64,000 bases of DNA from Sebastes aleutianus (GCA_916700875.1 CAKAKS010000004.1:15052444-15116443), one strand, 5' to 3'; counted from the first letter of the stretch, positions 33,061-46,034 are shown. Translations and numbers: made by a program. The notes: generated from the letters alone by a model not told the origin.

Positions 33061-33684
33061 GGAAACACAGCTGCGGTCTCCCGGAAGTGCATGACCTCTC
33101 TGTCCAGGTGACGCGGGTGAAACAGTTCAGCTGCTCCCCAAAACCTGGCTGGGTTCCTAGAACCAGCACGGCATGGAGGGGAGAGTCCTTGAGATATCAT
33201 TCCAACCACATCACCATGATGTATGTGTGTATGTGTGTATGTGTACACGATCATGCAAGCGAAAGTGTATGACGTATGTGTCTGTGCGAGTGCGAGTGGC
33301 TCCATGCTGGATGTTGGAACCAGACAGAGCTGGTTAGTTTCCTGGTGTCATGGCAACTTACAGAGGTCGTCCCTCAGTTTGGTATTCAGCAGCACTGTGG
33401 GGGCTTATCGCAGTGACATCATCGGGTACGGCCTGTACTCTGTTAAGCCGGGGGCCTACGCCAGAGTTGCCCCGCAACTTTGTGAGAATAATGATGAAAC
33501 GTTTAGAAGGATCTTGTGTCTCCTTCATTAACAGCTGGCACATGTTTCTATACGGTCACAGCCTTCCCGTCATTTCTATACAATCAATACTATAATTATT
33601 TCAATCTCTGGTTCTGCTGCAACAATTTGTATCCTTTTTTAAAAAACTGTCGGTTGTGAGTATGACTATAGTAGTGCTATTTTA

Positions 33685-33890
33685 AAGGAATAGTTTATGA
33701 CATTTTGGGAAATACACTTGCTTTTTTTGCCAAGAGTTAGATGAGAAGATCAATATCACTCTCCGCCAGCAGCCGATTAGCTTAGCTTAGCATAAAGACC
33801 GGAAACAGGGGGAAACAGCTAGCCCGGCTCTTTACCTCTAAAGCTAACTCATTAACATGTTATATCTCGTTTGTTTAAATGTTTGTTTAA
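33685..33890 (+). repeat. Dispersed fish repeat (TTAGCTTAGCTTAGCATAAAGAC family)
   Basis: Contains GACATTTTGGGAAATACACT, GAGTTAGATGAGAAGATC, TAGCTTAGCTTAGCATAAAG and GGAAACAGGGGGAAACAGCT, all hallmarks of one very abundant teleost interspersed repeat. A fragment in the opposite orientation is at 34410-34550. Confidence 0.7.
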
Positions 33891-33917
33891 ATATGAAGCT
33901 TACACTGTTATAAGTTG

Positions 33918-34222
33918 TAGTTTTGTTGCCTAAACCTAAAGAAGTTGTTCTTTTGTTACCTAAACCTAAAGAAGTTGTAGTTTTGTTGCCTAAACCTAAA
34001 GAAGTTGTAGTTTTGTTACCTAAACCTAAAGAACTTGTTCTTTTGTTACCTAAACCTAAAGAAGTTGTAGTTTTGTTACCTAAACCGTGTTGTAGTTTTG
34101 TTACCTAAACCTTGTTGTAGTTTTGTTACCTTAACCTTGTTGTAGTTTTGTTACCTAAACCTAAAGAAGTTGTAGTTTTGTTACCTAAACCTTGTTGTAG
34201 TTTTGTTGCCTAAACCTCGTTT
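33918..34222. repeat. 30-bp minisatellite
   Basis: About ten units of a 30-bp motif (CCTAAACCTAAAGAAGTTGT plus AGTTTTGTTA); later units are shortened variants. Because the unit is a multiple of three, the plus strand stays open as a decapeptide repeat (LLPKPKEVVV). I regard this as a minisatellite, not a protein. CCTAAA resembles plant-type telomere repeat but the period is wrong for a telomere. Confidence 0.85.
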
Positions 34223-34409
34223 TGTTTGTGTTCAAAAGGTATAGTTTAATTCAGTTTTACGTGTTAGAACGTGATGCCTTTAAGCTTCCCTTTCACTTTT
34301 ACAATGTATTAGTTATAGTAGGCCCCTACTGACCCACATCTATGGTGCTTACACTCCTGTAAATCCACAGTGTTGTTTGTACACTTACGAACTAATTAAA
34401 GAAAAGAGA

Positions 34410-34550
34410 TGGCCTATAAGGTGTGTTAGAGGGACAGACACAGAGCCTTGTTAGCTGTTCTCCCGTTTCCAGTCTTTGTGCTAAGCTAAGCCGAGCTGAC
34501 AGTAACGGCGGTAGCTTCATGAATAGCAGACAGATATGAGACATACACAC
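34410..34550 (-). repeat. Inverted fragment of the 33685 repeat family
   Basis: On the minus strand it reads ATTCATGAAGCTACCGCC, GGCTTAGCTTAGCACAAAGA and CTGGAAACGGGAG-like, matching the family at 33685-33890. The two copies flank the 30-bp minisatellite. Confidence 0.6.
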
Positions 34551-34555
34551 AGAAA

Positions 34556-34556
34556 A

Positions 34557-34582
<26 letters not shown>
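34556..34582. repeat. (GA)n microsatellite
   Basis: AGAGAG run of about 12 units. Confidence 0.9.
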
Positions 34583-34587
<5 letters not shown>

Positions 34588-34679
34588 GAAACACCAACTT
34601 TTGCCAAACCTGTGCAGCCTAACATGTCATCCAGCGCCTCGGGTAGAGCCTGAGAAATCCTCTTTGAAGCTTCTGTGCA

Positions 34680-34860
34680 GCTCCAATAATGAGGGGGCTG
34701 AGCGGCGGGCCCCTATACGTGAGGGGCATCCGGGGCCCTTATTGATCCCCCGTTAATTAGTCCGTAGGTGCACATTGGCGCATAATTAGACTGATACTGA
34801 GCTTAATGAATGCAGACAGCCACTAATTCCTCTGGGGCATTGTTCACTGCAGGAAGGATG
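34680..34860. other. Candidate conserved non-coding element
   Basis: A repeat-free block with GTTAATTAGTCC, GCATAATTAGAC and CTTAATGAATGC-type homeodomain sites next to GC-rich sequence, and no open frame. Its texture suggests a regulatory element of the crh/rrs1 interval. This is inference only. Confidence 0.3.
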
Positions 34861-35366
34861 TAGAATTTGGTGAGACATTATTTTGGGAAAAACATGCTTA
34901 TTATAGGTATTATCAGCTGAACAGGATGTATATGTCCCATATAGCACTTTTTTTTTTTTAATGCTGGTCAGTCTGTTTGAAAATGTGACTAATAAAAGGA
35001 AAGCAAGCTACCCTGATAACGTACCCTTCACATGCTTTATCAAAGAGGGCTTTTAGCCACTAAGTGCTACTCAACTTGACGGCGACTGATTTGATGGCAA
35101 TGGACCATGGGGAATGTAAGAAGCAAAAAAAAAAAAAAAAAACACAGAAAGAAATTGTTTCAAACTAAATACGTGTTCTGACAAGTGTCACATTGGCCGT
35201 TTCAGGGATGCATTGAGGACACCGTGGAAGTGCTGTGGGCTGAGAGTCATGCACTGCTGAAGTTTTGAAGAGGGATTTTGTAGAACCATACAGACATTTT
35301 ATTTGTCTGTTGAACTTCAAAAACTCTTAATCACCTGTGGCCATATTATATTTTATAATATATATA

Positions 35367-35822
35367 TTTTTTCCACTGGAAGGCCACCCTAGAGAGCACT
35401 TTATCAAATTTTCGCCATTGGAAAGCCACACTAGAGGGCACTTCATCCTGTTTTCTCCACTGAAAGGCCACCCTAGAGGGCACTTTATCACGTTTTCTCC
35501 ACTGGAAATCCATCCTAGATTGCACTTTATTATATTTTTTCCACTGGAAGGCCATCCTAGAGGGCACTTTCTCACATTTTCTCCACTGGAAGGCCACTTG
35601 AGAGGGCACTTCATCACGTTCTCCACTGGAAGTCCACCCTAGATTGCACTTTATTATATTTTTTCCACTGGAAGGCCATCCTAGATGGCATTTTATCACA
35701 TTTTCTCCATTGGAAAGCCACACTAGAGGGCACTGCATCAGGTTTTCTCCACTGGAGGGCAACCCTAGAGGACACTTTATCGTATTTTATCTACCATAGG
35801 GGCATCACCATAGAAGGCACCT
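35367..35822. repeat. 42-bp minisatellite
   Basis: Ten to eleven diverged units of about 42 bp (TTTTCTCCACTGGAAGGCCA plus CCCTAGAGGGCACTTTATCA). The unit is 14 codons long, so three frames on the two strands stay open and give spurious repeat proteins. Units with ATTGCACTTTATTATA recur at spaced positions, suggesting higher-order duplication. Confidence 0.9.
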
Positions 35823-35829
35823 TTCCCCC

Positions 35830-38800
35830 TTGAGTCTACCAGTGTAGATCACCATCATTTCTTATAGCTATTTAATTTATTCTGCTAGTGGCTATGAGGC
35901 TTTTGCTTTTATTCCCCATTTCTATCTCTCTAAGTGGAAAATCCATTAGTCCATTTCTGACCTTACTTACACTTGATTCCCATTTGCATCTGCAACAGGT
36001 GATGCCATTGCACTGTTTGCATGCACTCCTCCGTGTGAGTGCAGAGCATTGCACCCTGAATGAGCTGACGTTTCAGGACGTCCACCAGGGAATAGCGACT
36101 TTGTTCTTGCGCCATTCAATAGGAGCGACTCCTCCTGTATCAGTCAATGGTGTTGAATGAGTCAGAGCAGCGATGCTCATTAGCAAAAGGGCAGGAGTCA
36201 CCTTGCTCCACTCATCCTCAGGGCCACTGTCACTTATCGCTAACAGAGTGTCAGTGTGTCACCGGCATGCTAAACACCCCTACGATCATATTCATGTCGT
36301 GGCAGAGAATCAGTGATGTTAATATACAGTACTTCTCCTGCTCTCATGACTGTGTCCCCCTCAAAGTGACTCCTGTCAGCCCAGTTTGCTTTGTTCTCCA
36401 AAAAGTTGTCTGATCAATGCCGTGATTATATGTCGGTCACGCATCACGCAACCCTTTGGCCTGACATGATGCAACAGTCACTAATTGCAAGCTACATTTA
36501 CCCAACTACCCTCCCTTGTAGCATGACAGATGCCGAACAGCATCAGGATCCCAGGGGACGTTCCTGAGCTATAAATAATATGGATCACATACATCTATGC
36601 AGGGACCCTGAAGCATCGGTATGCTCGCTTTGATATGTAAATTGAATCCCTGCTTTTTCCCCCCTCCGTGCCCTCGAGTTTGAGTAAGTGAAACAATTTA
36701 GAAGAATTTCACAAGGCGTCTCAGGTTGAGAATATTCAAACACCCGTGGTTCCTAAAATAACATTTGATCTTAAAGTTAAGGCATCATTTAATTCAATTG
36801 ATCAGGAACAATTAATGCCAAAGTCTGTACGTTCACATTAATGAGTAATGATTTTAACGTTAAAGCTGAGACTAATTTGAACTGCCAACTCTCTGATTTG
36901 CATTTAAAAGCCAATCCTGGGTATTCGCAAGAAGTGCACAGAAAGTGGAAACACTGCATGAAAAATGACATTCATACAGCATTACAAATGCAAAGGTGAG
37001 TCATTCAAATGTTGATTGCCTATTAGCAGAATGTGTCAGCGTACATTTGCAATGAGGCACCTAAGAGGCATCCCGACAACAGCCACCCGACGAGGACAAA
37101 GTGCATCAGAAAAGAGCGGCGCAAATGGACACTTTAAAGTCTAGTGGTAAAGTGCCTCCAATGTACAGCCTCCAATACGACCACTGAATTGAACAGGCCT
37201 AACTGTCACTCCAAATCAGTGATACCAAGGTCAAGTTTTGAGAAAACTGTAGGTTGTGACCTTCAGCATACAAAGCCTGAATCTATGGAAGCCTTTCAGA
37301 AACCGCTTTCCTAGTCTATCTAATATCTGTGCACAAAGAAGGAAAACCTGGTGTAAGGAGCATAAAACCTGCACCCCTGGGAAATTAAAAGATCTGAACA
37401 TCAATGAACCTTTACGGGGAGTTTTGCAACTCAGCGTGCAAAGCACATTTCCACCTCCTCCATCATCCTTCAAAGAGGGATTTTTTTCCTATTCAATAAA
37501 CACAGTTTCAGACTGTGACAGCATCTAAAGAAGGTTTTGAATCTGTTTTCAAAGCAAGAGTGTGACGCTGCTCCCCTCTTAGGTGCTTGGTGTTATTCGG
37601 AGTTTCCATTATTTTGTACACAATCGCTCGGGCTCCGAGGTTTGAAACGTGGGACTCTTGCTGCTCTTGTCATTTTGGTGAGGAAAGCTTTTAAAATGAG
37701 CTGTGAGATGGTAGAAGTCAGTAATCCTCCGAGGAAAAACAAAGAACAGGTCTTTCATTTCCATACAAACATCCTAAGGTGTGTCACGAGAACACCACAC
37801 ATACGCTCACACATTCACTCTTTCACTCAAACAAGCACCTCGAAGTGGAAACGAACATCACCATGTGTTGCTAATTCTCAGGTTCGGTATGTACTCCTAA
37901 ATAAAACCTGATGATTCAGTGTCCCAGCTGATTTAGAGCACATAATGGATCCATTTTGTGAGTCTTTACATGCAGTTAGACGCGAGGAGGAGGGGGTGCA
38001 ACAAAGCAACATCTTGACTGTAATCTTGTGAATCGCCTCGGGCTATGTACAACCTACTTGTGGTTAGTTAGGCTCCTGTTTATTCGGCCCTGTTTGAAAG
38101 TCATTGCCAACCCAAGTTAAACTGAACTACGTCCTTCCACCCTGAGGCGACGTGTTATATCACACAACTCATTCAGGCAGATGGCTGCATATACTTAGCT
38201 CAGCTTGCTTTCTGCTGGAGGTTTTTTATAGTGTATGCAAGTGTGCATTGTTGTGTGCATGATAGAAACACATACCCTGGGATGCAAAAAAACAACGTGT
38301 GCATAGTGGAGAGCGATGGCTTCCAGCTCAATGCAGAGAAAGAGATTGGTGTTGTATCCAAATCCCTCATCTAATTAATGTTTGCATAACTGTGGCTAAT
38401 GTAATTCATGCTCGCCCGTGTTGAGAGGGGTCAAGGAGCTTGGGGAAGCCCACCTGAGTTGACAATCACTTGTGTGGGAGTTGTGTGCACAGCCCAGTGA
38501 ACTGGACACATCAGGAGGGATCGAGAGGAGAGGAAAAAAAACACACACACGAACTCTAATTACAAAACTCAGCTTGCACACAGAGTTCTTGGGAAACTTG
38601 TTGAGTGTAACCTTTTGGCTATATGATCGATGAATATCTGCTCTCCGCACACTGATTAGTTTGTAATAGTTGAAACAACAATGAGTAGATGCTGGTACTC
38701 AAATAATAATGACCTAAGATGAAATTAATGTCTCCTGTTTAGAGCAGAACCAACGCTAAAGCAATCGCAACCTGCTGCCGTCACAGAGCACTTAGTGAGT

Positions 38801-39900
38801 TTTTAAAAGGCGCTGTAATTTAATTGCAAGGAATCGTGAGAGCTAATCTAAATTGCTGTCTCGGCAGGGCAAGGGCGACAAAGACGAACCTCACTTTTAC
38901 TCCATGTGACGTACATTAGTTTCATTTTGAAGGAATATAATAAAGAAAACAAGTTTATGTAAAGCAATTAATCAAATGTTTGTTGGTTGTCACCATGGCA
39001 GGAATAATTATGGAGTGAGAGAAACACAATGAATTGTGTTATAATTAGATATCTAAGGTAAAGATCAAAAGCGTCATTGCAGTTGTGGAGATACAGCAAG
39101 AAACGCATCTGAAGTCTACATCATGATGACGTTAGTCTTCTTGCTCATGACTGGGAGCTTTCATGACTACAGAGGTTTACTGAGGGGGATGGTTGTTAAG
39201 GTGAACTGTAAGGTGAAAAAAAAAAAATACCCCGCATGGCAAAGATACAAGTTTTTGATAGCGGAGAGGCTTTTCTAAAGATTAAGGAAGATGGTATAGT
39301 GTGAACCTTACAACAAAGAAGAGATTTAGGGGCTGAGGCAGGATGTGATAAGCGGCTTAGATTACATACAGAGGTCAGTGTTAGCAAGCAAACTGTTAAA
39401 TCTACAGATTGCCTGCCACTTCAGATGTGCAAAACTTGATGCCAAGAGAGGCCGAATGTGTAGCACTAAAAATAGAACCAAAGAAAAAAAACAGGGCTGC
39501 TGAGGTCTCGTGCTCCGGACACAGATAACACCGTATGAAACAAAACTGGCAACTGGTAGTAGCTTCAGTGCATCGCCAGCAGGATATCCTAAGGTCTGCC
39601 AAAGCAGCTGAGGCAGAGACGGTGGATAAACTGAGGCAAGAAAGAAGAAGATGCTCGATATTACATTGTGGGCAACCTCTGACGTGGCTGTGTGAAGACC
39701 AAGAGTATCCTCTGGGCTCAGACACAGCGCTGCTTAAACATATCAGAATGCAAAGTCTTTCACAAGGTCAATACGCTTGGCAGCATAACAACAGCCTGGC
39801 AGCTGCAATTGAGAGCATATAAACAGAAACTCATGTTTTACCCTTTGGCAGTACAGAAACCAGTATATGAAACTTACTTTAGAGAAAGAGTTTTTACTTT
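35830..39900. other. Gene-poor intergenic DNA
   Basis: No gene, RNA or transposon end recognised. Several stretches (about 36000-36600, 37000-37900 and 38740-39060) have balanced composition without repeats; the last has several TAATTA-type sites and could include enhancers. Short open frames here lack any family resemblance. Confidence 0.4.
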
Positions 39901-39984
39901 AACTAAATGTAGAGACCATCCATGTAAATTACTGAGATAAAAACTATAGTTTATCATATAGAAGTAGATATATCATCGCTTGTC

Positions 39985-40140
39985 CAGTGAAAATCATAGC
40001 ATCAGTTATATCAGAACTGGAGAGTATTTGTTCATTGAAAGATGAGCAAAGAATGACACTGACGGATGGAAAAGATGTTTTCACTCTTCTCCCGACTGGC
40101 TTCGGCAAGAGTTTGATTGACAGATGGTTCATCCAATCAC
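39985..40140 (+). pseudogene. Fragment of a RecQ-like DEAD helicase
   Basis: An open stretch translates to ...LKDEQRMTLTDGKDVF, followed by TLLPTGFGKSLI, with the Walker A motif GFGKS in the setting (DVF-LLPTG-GKSLI) typical of RecQ-family ATP-dependent helicases. Only the first helicase motif is present, and similarity ends at about 40140 near a poly-T run. Such fragments are widespread in fish genomes and probably come from a mobile or processed copy. It is not a functional gene here. Confidence 0.6.
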
Positions 40141-40849
40141 CTGTTAAGTATTTTTTTTTTTTAAAAAGTGCCTTTCCAAACAGTTTCCAATGCCGGCTTC
40201 TCAGAAACAAACCATCTGGTACGTCAGGTTAGCAGTTAGCATGGAGTCCGACTGATTCACTGGCTTGGTATTGCTAATATTATTGGTGGCTTTTAACTTG
40301 TCACACATATATCGTTATCAGGGTATATGTCTGCCGATGAGTAACAAGAAATCGCAGTTTAGAGATGTTCGATATGTTGAGATAAATGATGATGATTTGC
40401 TTTCTTTATATGATTATGATATGACAACTATTCACCATTTTTTACATTTCTTTTTACAATTAACACTGATAAAGGCACTTGCAAATGACAATGTAGTACA
40501 AAATGTAAACTCATACTTTGGTGTTACCTCTTTACTTAAAAGTTCATTAAACTTGTTTTATTTTCTTTATACAAAATGAACCAAAACACCGACTACAAGG
40601 AAGATCTTGAGTAGATAAAAATGAGAAAAAACTTTAAATCATACCCTCTAAACTAAAAAGAAATCAGATTTGAATATGTGTTATGTGCTGTACTGTTGCG
40701 AAATTACTGGTCCTGGCCTGTAGTTTTTTGTTTTGTTTGGATTAAACAAAGGGATTAAAACGTGTTAATTAGTGAGCTTTAGAAGTGCTGGTAGGCAAAT
40801 GTTGTAACCTTTGGACTTAAACTTAATTACATCCGTCATATACAGGTAC

Positions 40850-41004
40850 ATACATGAACTTTGACCTCTGCATTTAAGCCATCCTGCTGTGAAGTGCCCG
40901 GGGAGCAACTTGGTGGTGTCTCGCTCAAGAACACTTTGACAGTAGGAGTCGGGGATCGAACCACTGACCTTCTGGTTTACCTGCTCTACCCACTGAGCTT
41001 TCCT
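40850..41004 (-). mobile_element. tRNA-derived SINE
   Basis: On the minus strand the 5' end (from 41004) has a tRNA-like head with an A box (AGCTCAGTGGGTAG, 40986-40999) and a B box (GGTTCGATCCC, 40952-40962). The body follows with CTTGAGCGAGACACC and GGGCACTTCACAGCAGG-like sequence seen in common teleost SINEs. Confidence 0.7.
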
Positions 41005-41009
41005 TTAAG

Positions 41010-42860
41010 GTCCTGATACTGATCATATATCAGTTTTGGCCTTTTGTGCAGATTGAGAAGGCACTGATTGCCTCTGTATTGCTAAATGTTTGGATGACCT
41101 CCCATTACCACTGGATAAAGGGGGGGACAGTGAAGGACAGCGCAGCTCCTGGCACCTCCTCTCTGTCTGACAGCTGCCTCTCTATGTTGCTCATCCCAAG
41201 AAACGATGTCACTCTCGAGTCGTCCAATCACTCAAGTTGATGAATTTACTAGCAGGTCCGACTACCAGCCATCCGTCCTCACTGTACCTGCATCTTCCTT
41301 CTCTCCTCTCTGTGTTTTCTGTGTCTCTAATCATGAGCGTCCGTACTGTATATTATTCACTCTCTCTCTGGAGGGTTAAGCCTGACGTTGAGAGGCTTCT
41401 GTCAGAGGAGCGCTCCAGATTAATGTGTGTATCTCTGCTGATTGATTCATTGCATTAGTTTTATTTGACCGGTTCAGTTGATTGATGCCGAACTCTGGAA
41501 GCTTTTAAATTACAGCCACTCAATCGAATTAATCACAGAGAACAAAGTTCAGGATCCTCCGACACATTCAACACCTCAATTCTATTTATTAAAACCACAT
41601 TATTCACAGTACAGTAACAAACCCACATAGTTTGTTAACTACTTTGGAGCATCACATGATAAGTTATATGTGTTTCTTCTATCTTTTCTTTTCCTGTGCT
41701 GTTTTCAGATTTGAGTGCCGCTGCTGTCTGCTGTGATTGTCTCATTTTTTGATTTTGGCCTGGAGCCACTGTGTGATGATCAGTGCCTGTTAGCTCCTCG
41801 CTGATGATCAGAAAGAAACCAACCAGGGAACAGACACCTACACAAACAATTAGAGAGGAGGAATGCTTTGCAGCTCACTGTAGAAAACTCACAGTCATCT
41901 TCTGATCATAACCAGTAAAACAGAGAAAAGAAAACAAAGGATGAGTCACTGGATTTACTCAGGGAAAAACTTAATGAGGTCAGTTATGTTCTTTGTTTTT
42001 TTATTGGACAGACACCCATCTAATTCTCTTCTGATGTGATAAAGACAAAATCAAGTTTTTGTGCCTATCTGCAAGGGCTCTCAAGACATTCTTTGACCCC
42101 ACTCCATCACAATATATAACACAATATATACAATCCTCATTTAAATGCTCGACAATGCATCTCATCCTGCACAAACACAGCTGATTTCACTGAATCTCCG
42201 CTGGCTTGCATCCTGTCTAACGTGGTGGACGACATCTATTATGTGTGCTAAGGGGCAAATGCCCAGTGCGATCATCTGAGAGGACTCTGAGGGTTTTGTG
42301 AACACGGCTTTAAGAGATTCTACACATATACAGCCATGGGGCAAGGCTTTCTTGGAAACAAGCACATTTCAGTCATATCACATCTCCGGTTTCTTACAGA
42401 CAAAAGCCAAAATGTCACCCTTTGCTTTGTTGTTGTTGACTAAACTGGTCACTGCTGTGAGATGATGATAGATGAGCATTTCTATTATGACGCAGTCTTG
42501 GCTATCCTCATGCTGAACCGTAACTTATTGTCTAAAAAAAGAAGTTGCAGCAGACATGCTCGGTTGAAGAAAGGACCGCACCGACTGTTTTCTCTCATTA
42601 GCGCTTCACTTGACAATAAATACATCCCACGTCTACCAATATCTGCTCTTCAAAACAAAGCATACCACTGGGAAGAGTTTCGCCATACACGTTAGGATAT
42701 TACATAAGGATAAAAATGGTTATATGATAGAAGGCATAACCATTTTAATCTGTGTAATGGCAACTTTGATATTGTTTTGGATATTAACCCAGATAAAAAG
42801 TCCTTGCATAAACATATCTAAGTTGATCACTGATCACTGTGAGACAGGAAGAAACCCATT
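41010..42860. other. Intergenic DNA, no gene seen
   Basis: Moderately AT-rich, without recognisable exons, RNA genes or repeat ends. Confidence 0.5.
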
Positions 42861-42865
42861 CGACC

Positions 42866-43460
42866 AGGGGCGATTCGAGGATCAGACCTTTAGGGGGGCT
42901 CAGCCTCCAATGAGAATGTGACGCGTGTACAGTCAAGGGTGTAGGTTTTGTTTCAACATTGGGGTGGAGACATATTAAGTGGTGGGTCTAGGAGTCGTCC
43001 ACCAGGACATTTTGAGAATCAGACACTTCATTTCCTGCATTCTGGTGAATTTTATGCACCAATTTATGCCTTTTCCGACTCAACTTGTAAAGGAAAACAC
43101 CAGATGACAATTCATAATATTAACAAAAATATAATGGAATATAAAGCAATAAGTCGCTCAGTCATTTTGTATTGCTTTCAAATATTTATTCCCCTGTATA
43201 TAAACTTTTCTCATTTGATGTTAACCCATTATATATTATACTGCATGCAAATAACTGCATGGTTTTTGCCCAAAACTGCATGCGATTATCATCTTGAGGT
43301 CAGAGGTCAAGGGAAATGGTCATGCCAGTTTTCCCTCACCAAAATTTTACTTTGGAGCATTATTTAACCGCCTTCTTGACGAGCTATGAAATGGTTGGTA
43401 CCAATGGATTCCTTACGGTTTCTAGTTAGTCAATATCTTCACTAGTGTTAAGACTAAATA
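42866..43460. mobile_element. Composite of two DNA-transposon fragments
   Basis: The left part (GACCAGGGGCGATTCGAGGA...TTTAGGGGGGCTCAG) is a common fish hAT-like element end. The part from about 43250 (AACTGCATGCGATTATCAT...CTTGAGGTCAGAGGTCAAGG...GGTTGGTACCAATGGATTCC) is an internal piece of the same family as the intact hAT at 9988-10714. Both are truncated. Confidence 0.6.
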
Positions 43461-43464
43461 AGCC

Positions 43465-46030
43465 CATAGTAGCCTCTTAAAGACAGTAAAGTCTCAGAGG
43501 GTTAGATAATTATTTTCTAGGGGTGCCTAAAAGAGTCTAAAATCTCCCCTGCATTCGACCATTTCAGCCCTTAATGCCTCTGATTGTTACATGAGTGGTA
43601 GCTGCGTTGAAAGAAAAATAGATTCTTAAGGTCTTTGACGCTCAGAGACAAGTCTAAAATAAAGAAAACCATTTGAAATGTTTCTTTTCTCTGGCTGTCT
43701 TCTGTCACGTCAGCCTGTATGATAACTGTCAACGTTGATGCATATGATGTTTGTCTGCACTATAAGGCCTGGAGTCACTTTGTTCTCCTGCAGCTGATCA
43801 TACATAAAGAAATCTCAGACCCAGTATATTTTGACAGAAACACTGAGTTATAAATGATCCAAACCTTATAGCCATGAGACTACGCGGGCAAGACAGTATC
43901 AGCATTATGTGTTCAGATTAAGGGACCAATCTAAGAGCCAAAAATGGTCCAAGTGTGTTATCAAGGAGCGACGAAAACTGGGTTACAATTTTGGTAGAAT
44001 GGCTTTGCCCTAGATTTCTCTTGAGATGGCAATTTCTGTTATGTTATGAAGCAGACAAACCTACACAGTCTCAGAGTGGACGTCTGCTGCCTCTCGCATT
44101 TGAGTGAAACATTATTCGTCACGTATCTCTGAAATAAAACATCGCTAATGTGGAAATCATCCACGGAAGCAGGACATTTATTTCCTGGAACCCTTCAATA
44201 TACATCTCATTTCCTGAACATGAAACATAAGGATGAAATAATGACATGACCCACAGCTGCAAGCATACCAAAGATCTTCAGTATGCATTTCAGTAACAAT
44301 GGGCAATTTATGAATGAGCAAAGTAGGTGTACGACAACCGAGAACGTTCCATTTGGACTAAATAGTGAGATATACTTGCCAGTGATCAATAAGATACCAG
44401 ATATTCATGTTTGTTAAATCCAGATGTGGACCAGTGACGTGGCCTATGACTGAAATTATTTCTGCTGTCCTCTTTTGTCCTTTTCCACACCAATATAAAA
44501 ATATAAAAATAAAACTTCCACCATCCTGGTGCTGTAAACAATAACTAGCACACCAAATGTGTGTTATATAGTCCTGAACAAATGGAACATTTACGCCTCT
44601 TGTTTTGAGTAACCTTTGCTAAAAACTGCAGCTGTTCTAGGAAATTACTGAGGCTCTTATAAAGATGTTGTGACCTGTTTTAAAAGATTTACGCCTTTTC
44701 TGGGAACAAATAGGCTTGGGGCTGAGTGCCATAGACAGGGGAGAGACGTCATTTTGGTGTTTTCAAAGGATTTGTTGAACATACGAAAATAGAATGTATC
44801 CTATAATATAATGTATTCAGTACATTATGCATAGACAGCTGGTTAGATAAGCTTTTTTTAAATTGAAGTTATTAGGATGTTTAGTCTCCTTATTGATCAA
44901 TTTGAACTGGAGAATCCAGCCATCGTCGTACACAAATAGAAAAGGAAATTTGACCAAGATTAAATATTCTGTGTGAGGAGATTGGCATCCACTATGTGAA
45001 CAAGCATTGGAGAGTCAACACCTCCAGAGCTACACATGCTAGATTCATATAGACAGAACGGCCCTCGGGGGGTTTCGCTGCATTATGGACAGCTTTGCTT
45101 TACACGTTCTCATCCGGGCTGCACACACATGCTGTTGAGTTGCATGCAAACAACAGAGGAGAAGCCCAGATGTCTCACATTTAATTTTTCAAAAGGTGAT
45201 CATTTTGAAGAGCTTCAGAGGATTGTTCTGTTTTACCATTTCAAATGTCTTGCTTGAGAAATGCGTCAACGGCTCCTTTTTTAAAAGCAGCTGAGTTGCA
45301 CTGAAGATTATTTCAAGTAAACCGGAGGGGATGCTGGTCAGCAGCTTTCATTCTGCATAATTAATGAGTCCTTTTAGCCTTAAACTGCCACGACTGAACA
45401 TTATCATACTTATATATCTAGTGGGCTGGTTGTATGAAAGCTTTGTGTAGTTTTGTGATAAACTGTAAAACCAGAAATGCCACTTCTGTAAAATGTTTCA
45501 TCTCTTTTTTTCTCTTAAGATGAAAGGCCAAGCTCCCACTTCTATTAGAGAGGTGTTTTTATAACAGCTTATATCACTGGACTATAAAGCAGAAGGACAC
45601 CTGAGCTCCAGTGCTGAGGTCAGGTGGTGGTCTAAGTGTGGAGCCCTGTGGGCGCTGCAGTCCCAGCGATCGGCACCATAGTACCTGTTCATACAATCAA
45701 ATACCAGAGTGACCTTGTTTATGAAAATGAGTTTGTCAAAGTCGAGCAAAACACCGGAAGTATTAGGAAAAACATGGCTAAATCCTCTGGGGGAAAGCTG
45801 TCCAATTATTTAGGAAAGGACAGAAGCACTTGTCCCTCCTCGTAGCAGATCGCAATTAGAAAGGCAAATGATCAATTAAAACAATCTGTTGCCATGGAGA
45901 GTTTGTTTGTCTGACAGTGTTTCTGTGAAATCCATTCTCAGAATCACTTTGAAGTGTCTGGTATGGAGATTTCCATCTAAACAGTTTTTTGGTATTTTCC
46001 ACCTGCAGGAAGAGGTCAGACACAAAGGTC
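43465..46030. other. Intergenic DNA, no gene seen
   Basis: AT-rich sequence with no recognised coding, RNA or repeat features. Confidence 0.45.
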
Positions 46031-46034
46031 ATAT

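Noticed and set aside
33923..34108. Open frame of LLPKPKEVVV repeats
   Set aside because: Product of a 30-bp minisatellite whose period is a multiple of three; no start context, homology or exon structure.
33918..34222. Interstitial telomere-like array (CCTAAA)
   Set aside because: The true period is 30 bp with a single CCTAAACCTAAA per unit; the vertebrate telomere unit TTAGGG/CCCTAA is not repeated.
35327..35762. Repeat-protein frames on both strands
   Set aside because: Explained by the 42-bp minisatellite; frames are open on both strands at once, which argues against coding.
35367..35822. CRISPR-like regularly spaced repeat
   Set aside because: Units are contiguous and diverged without unique spacers, and the genome is eukaryotic.
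39535..39822. 95-aa open frame with charged heptad-like segment
   Set aside because: No family resemblance, no splice or start support; probably chance.
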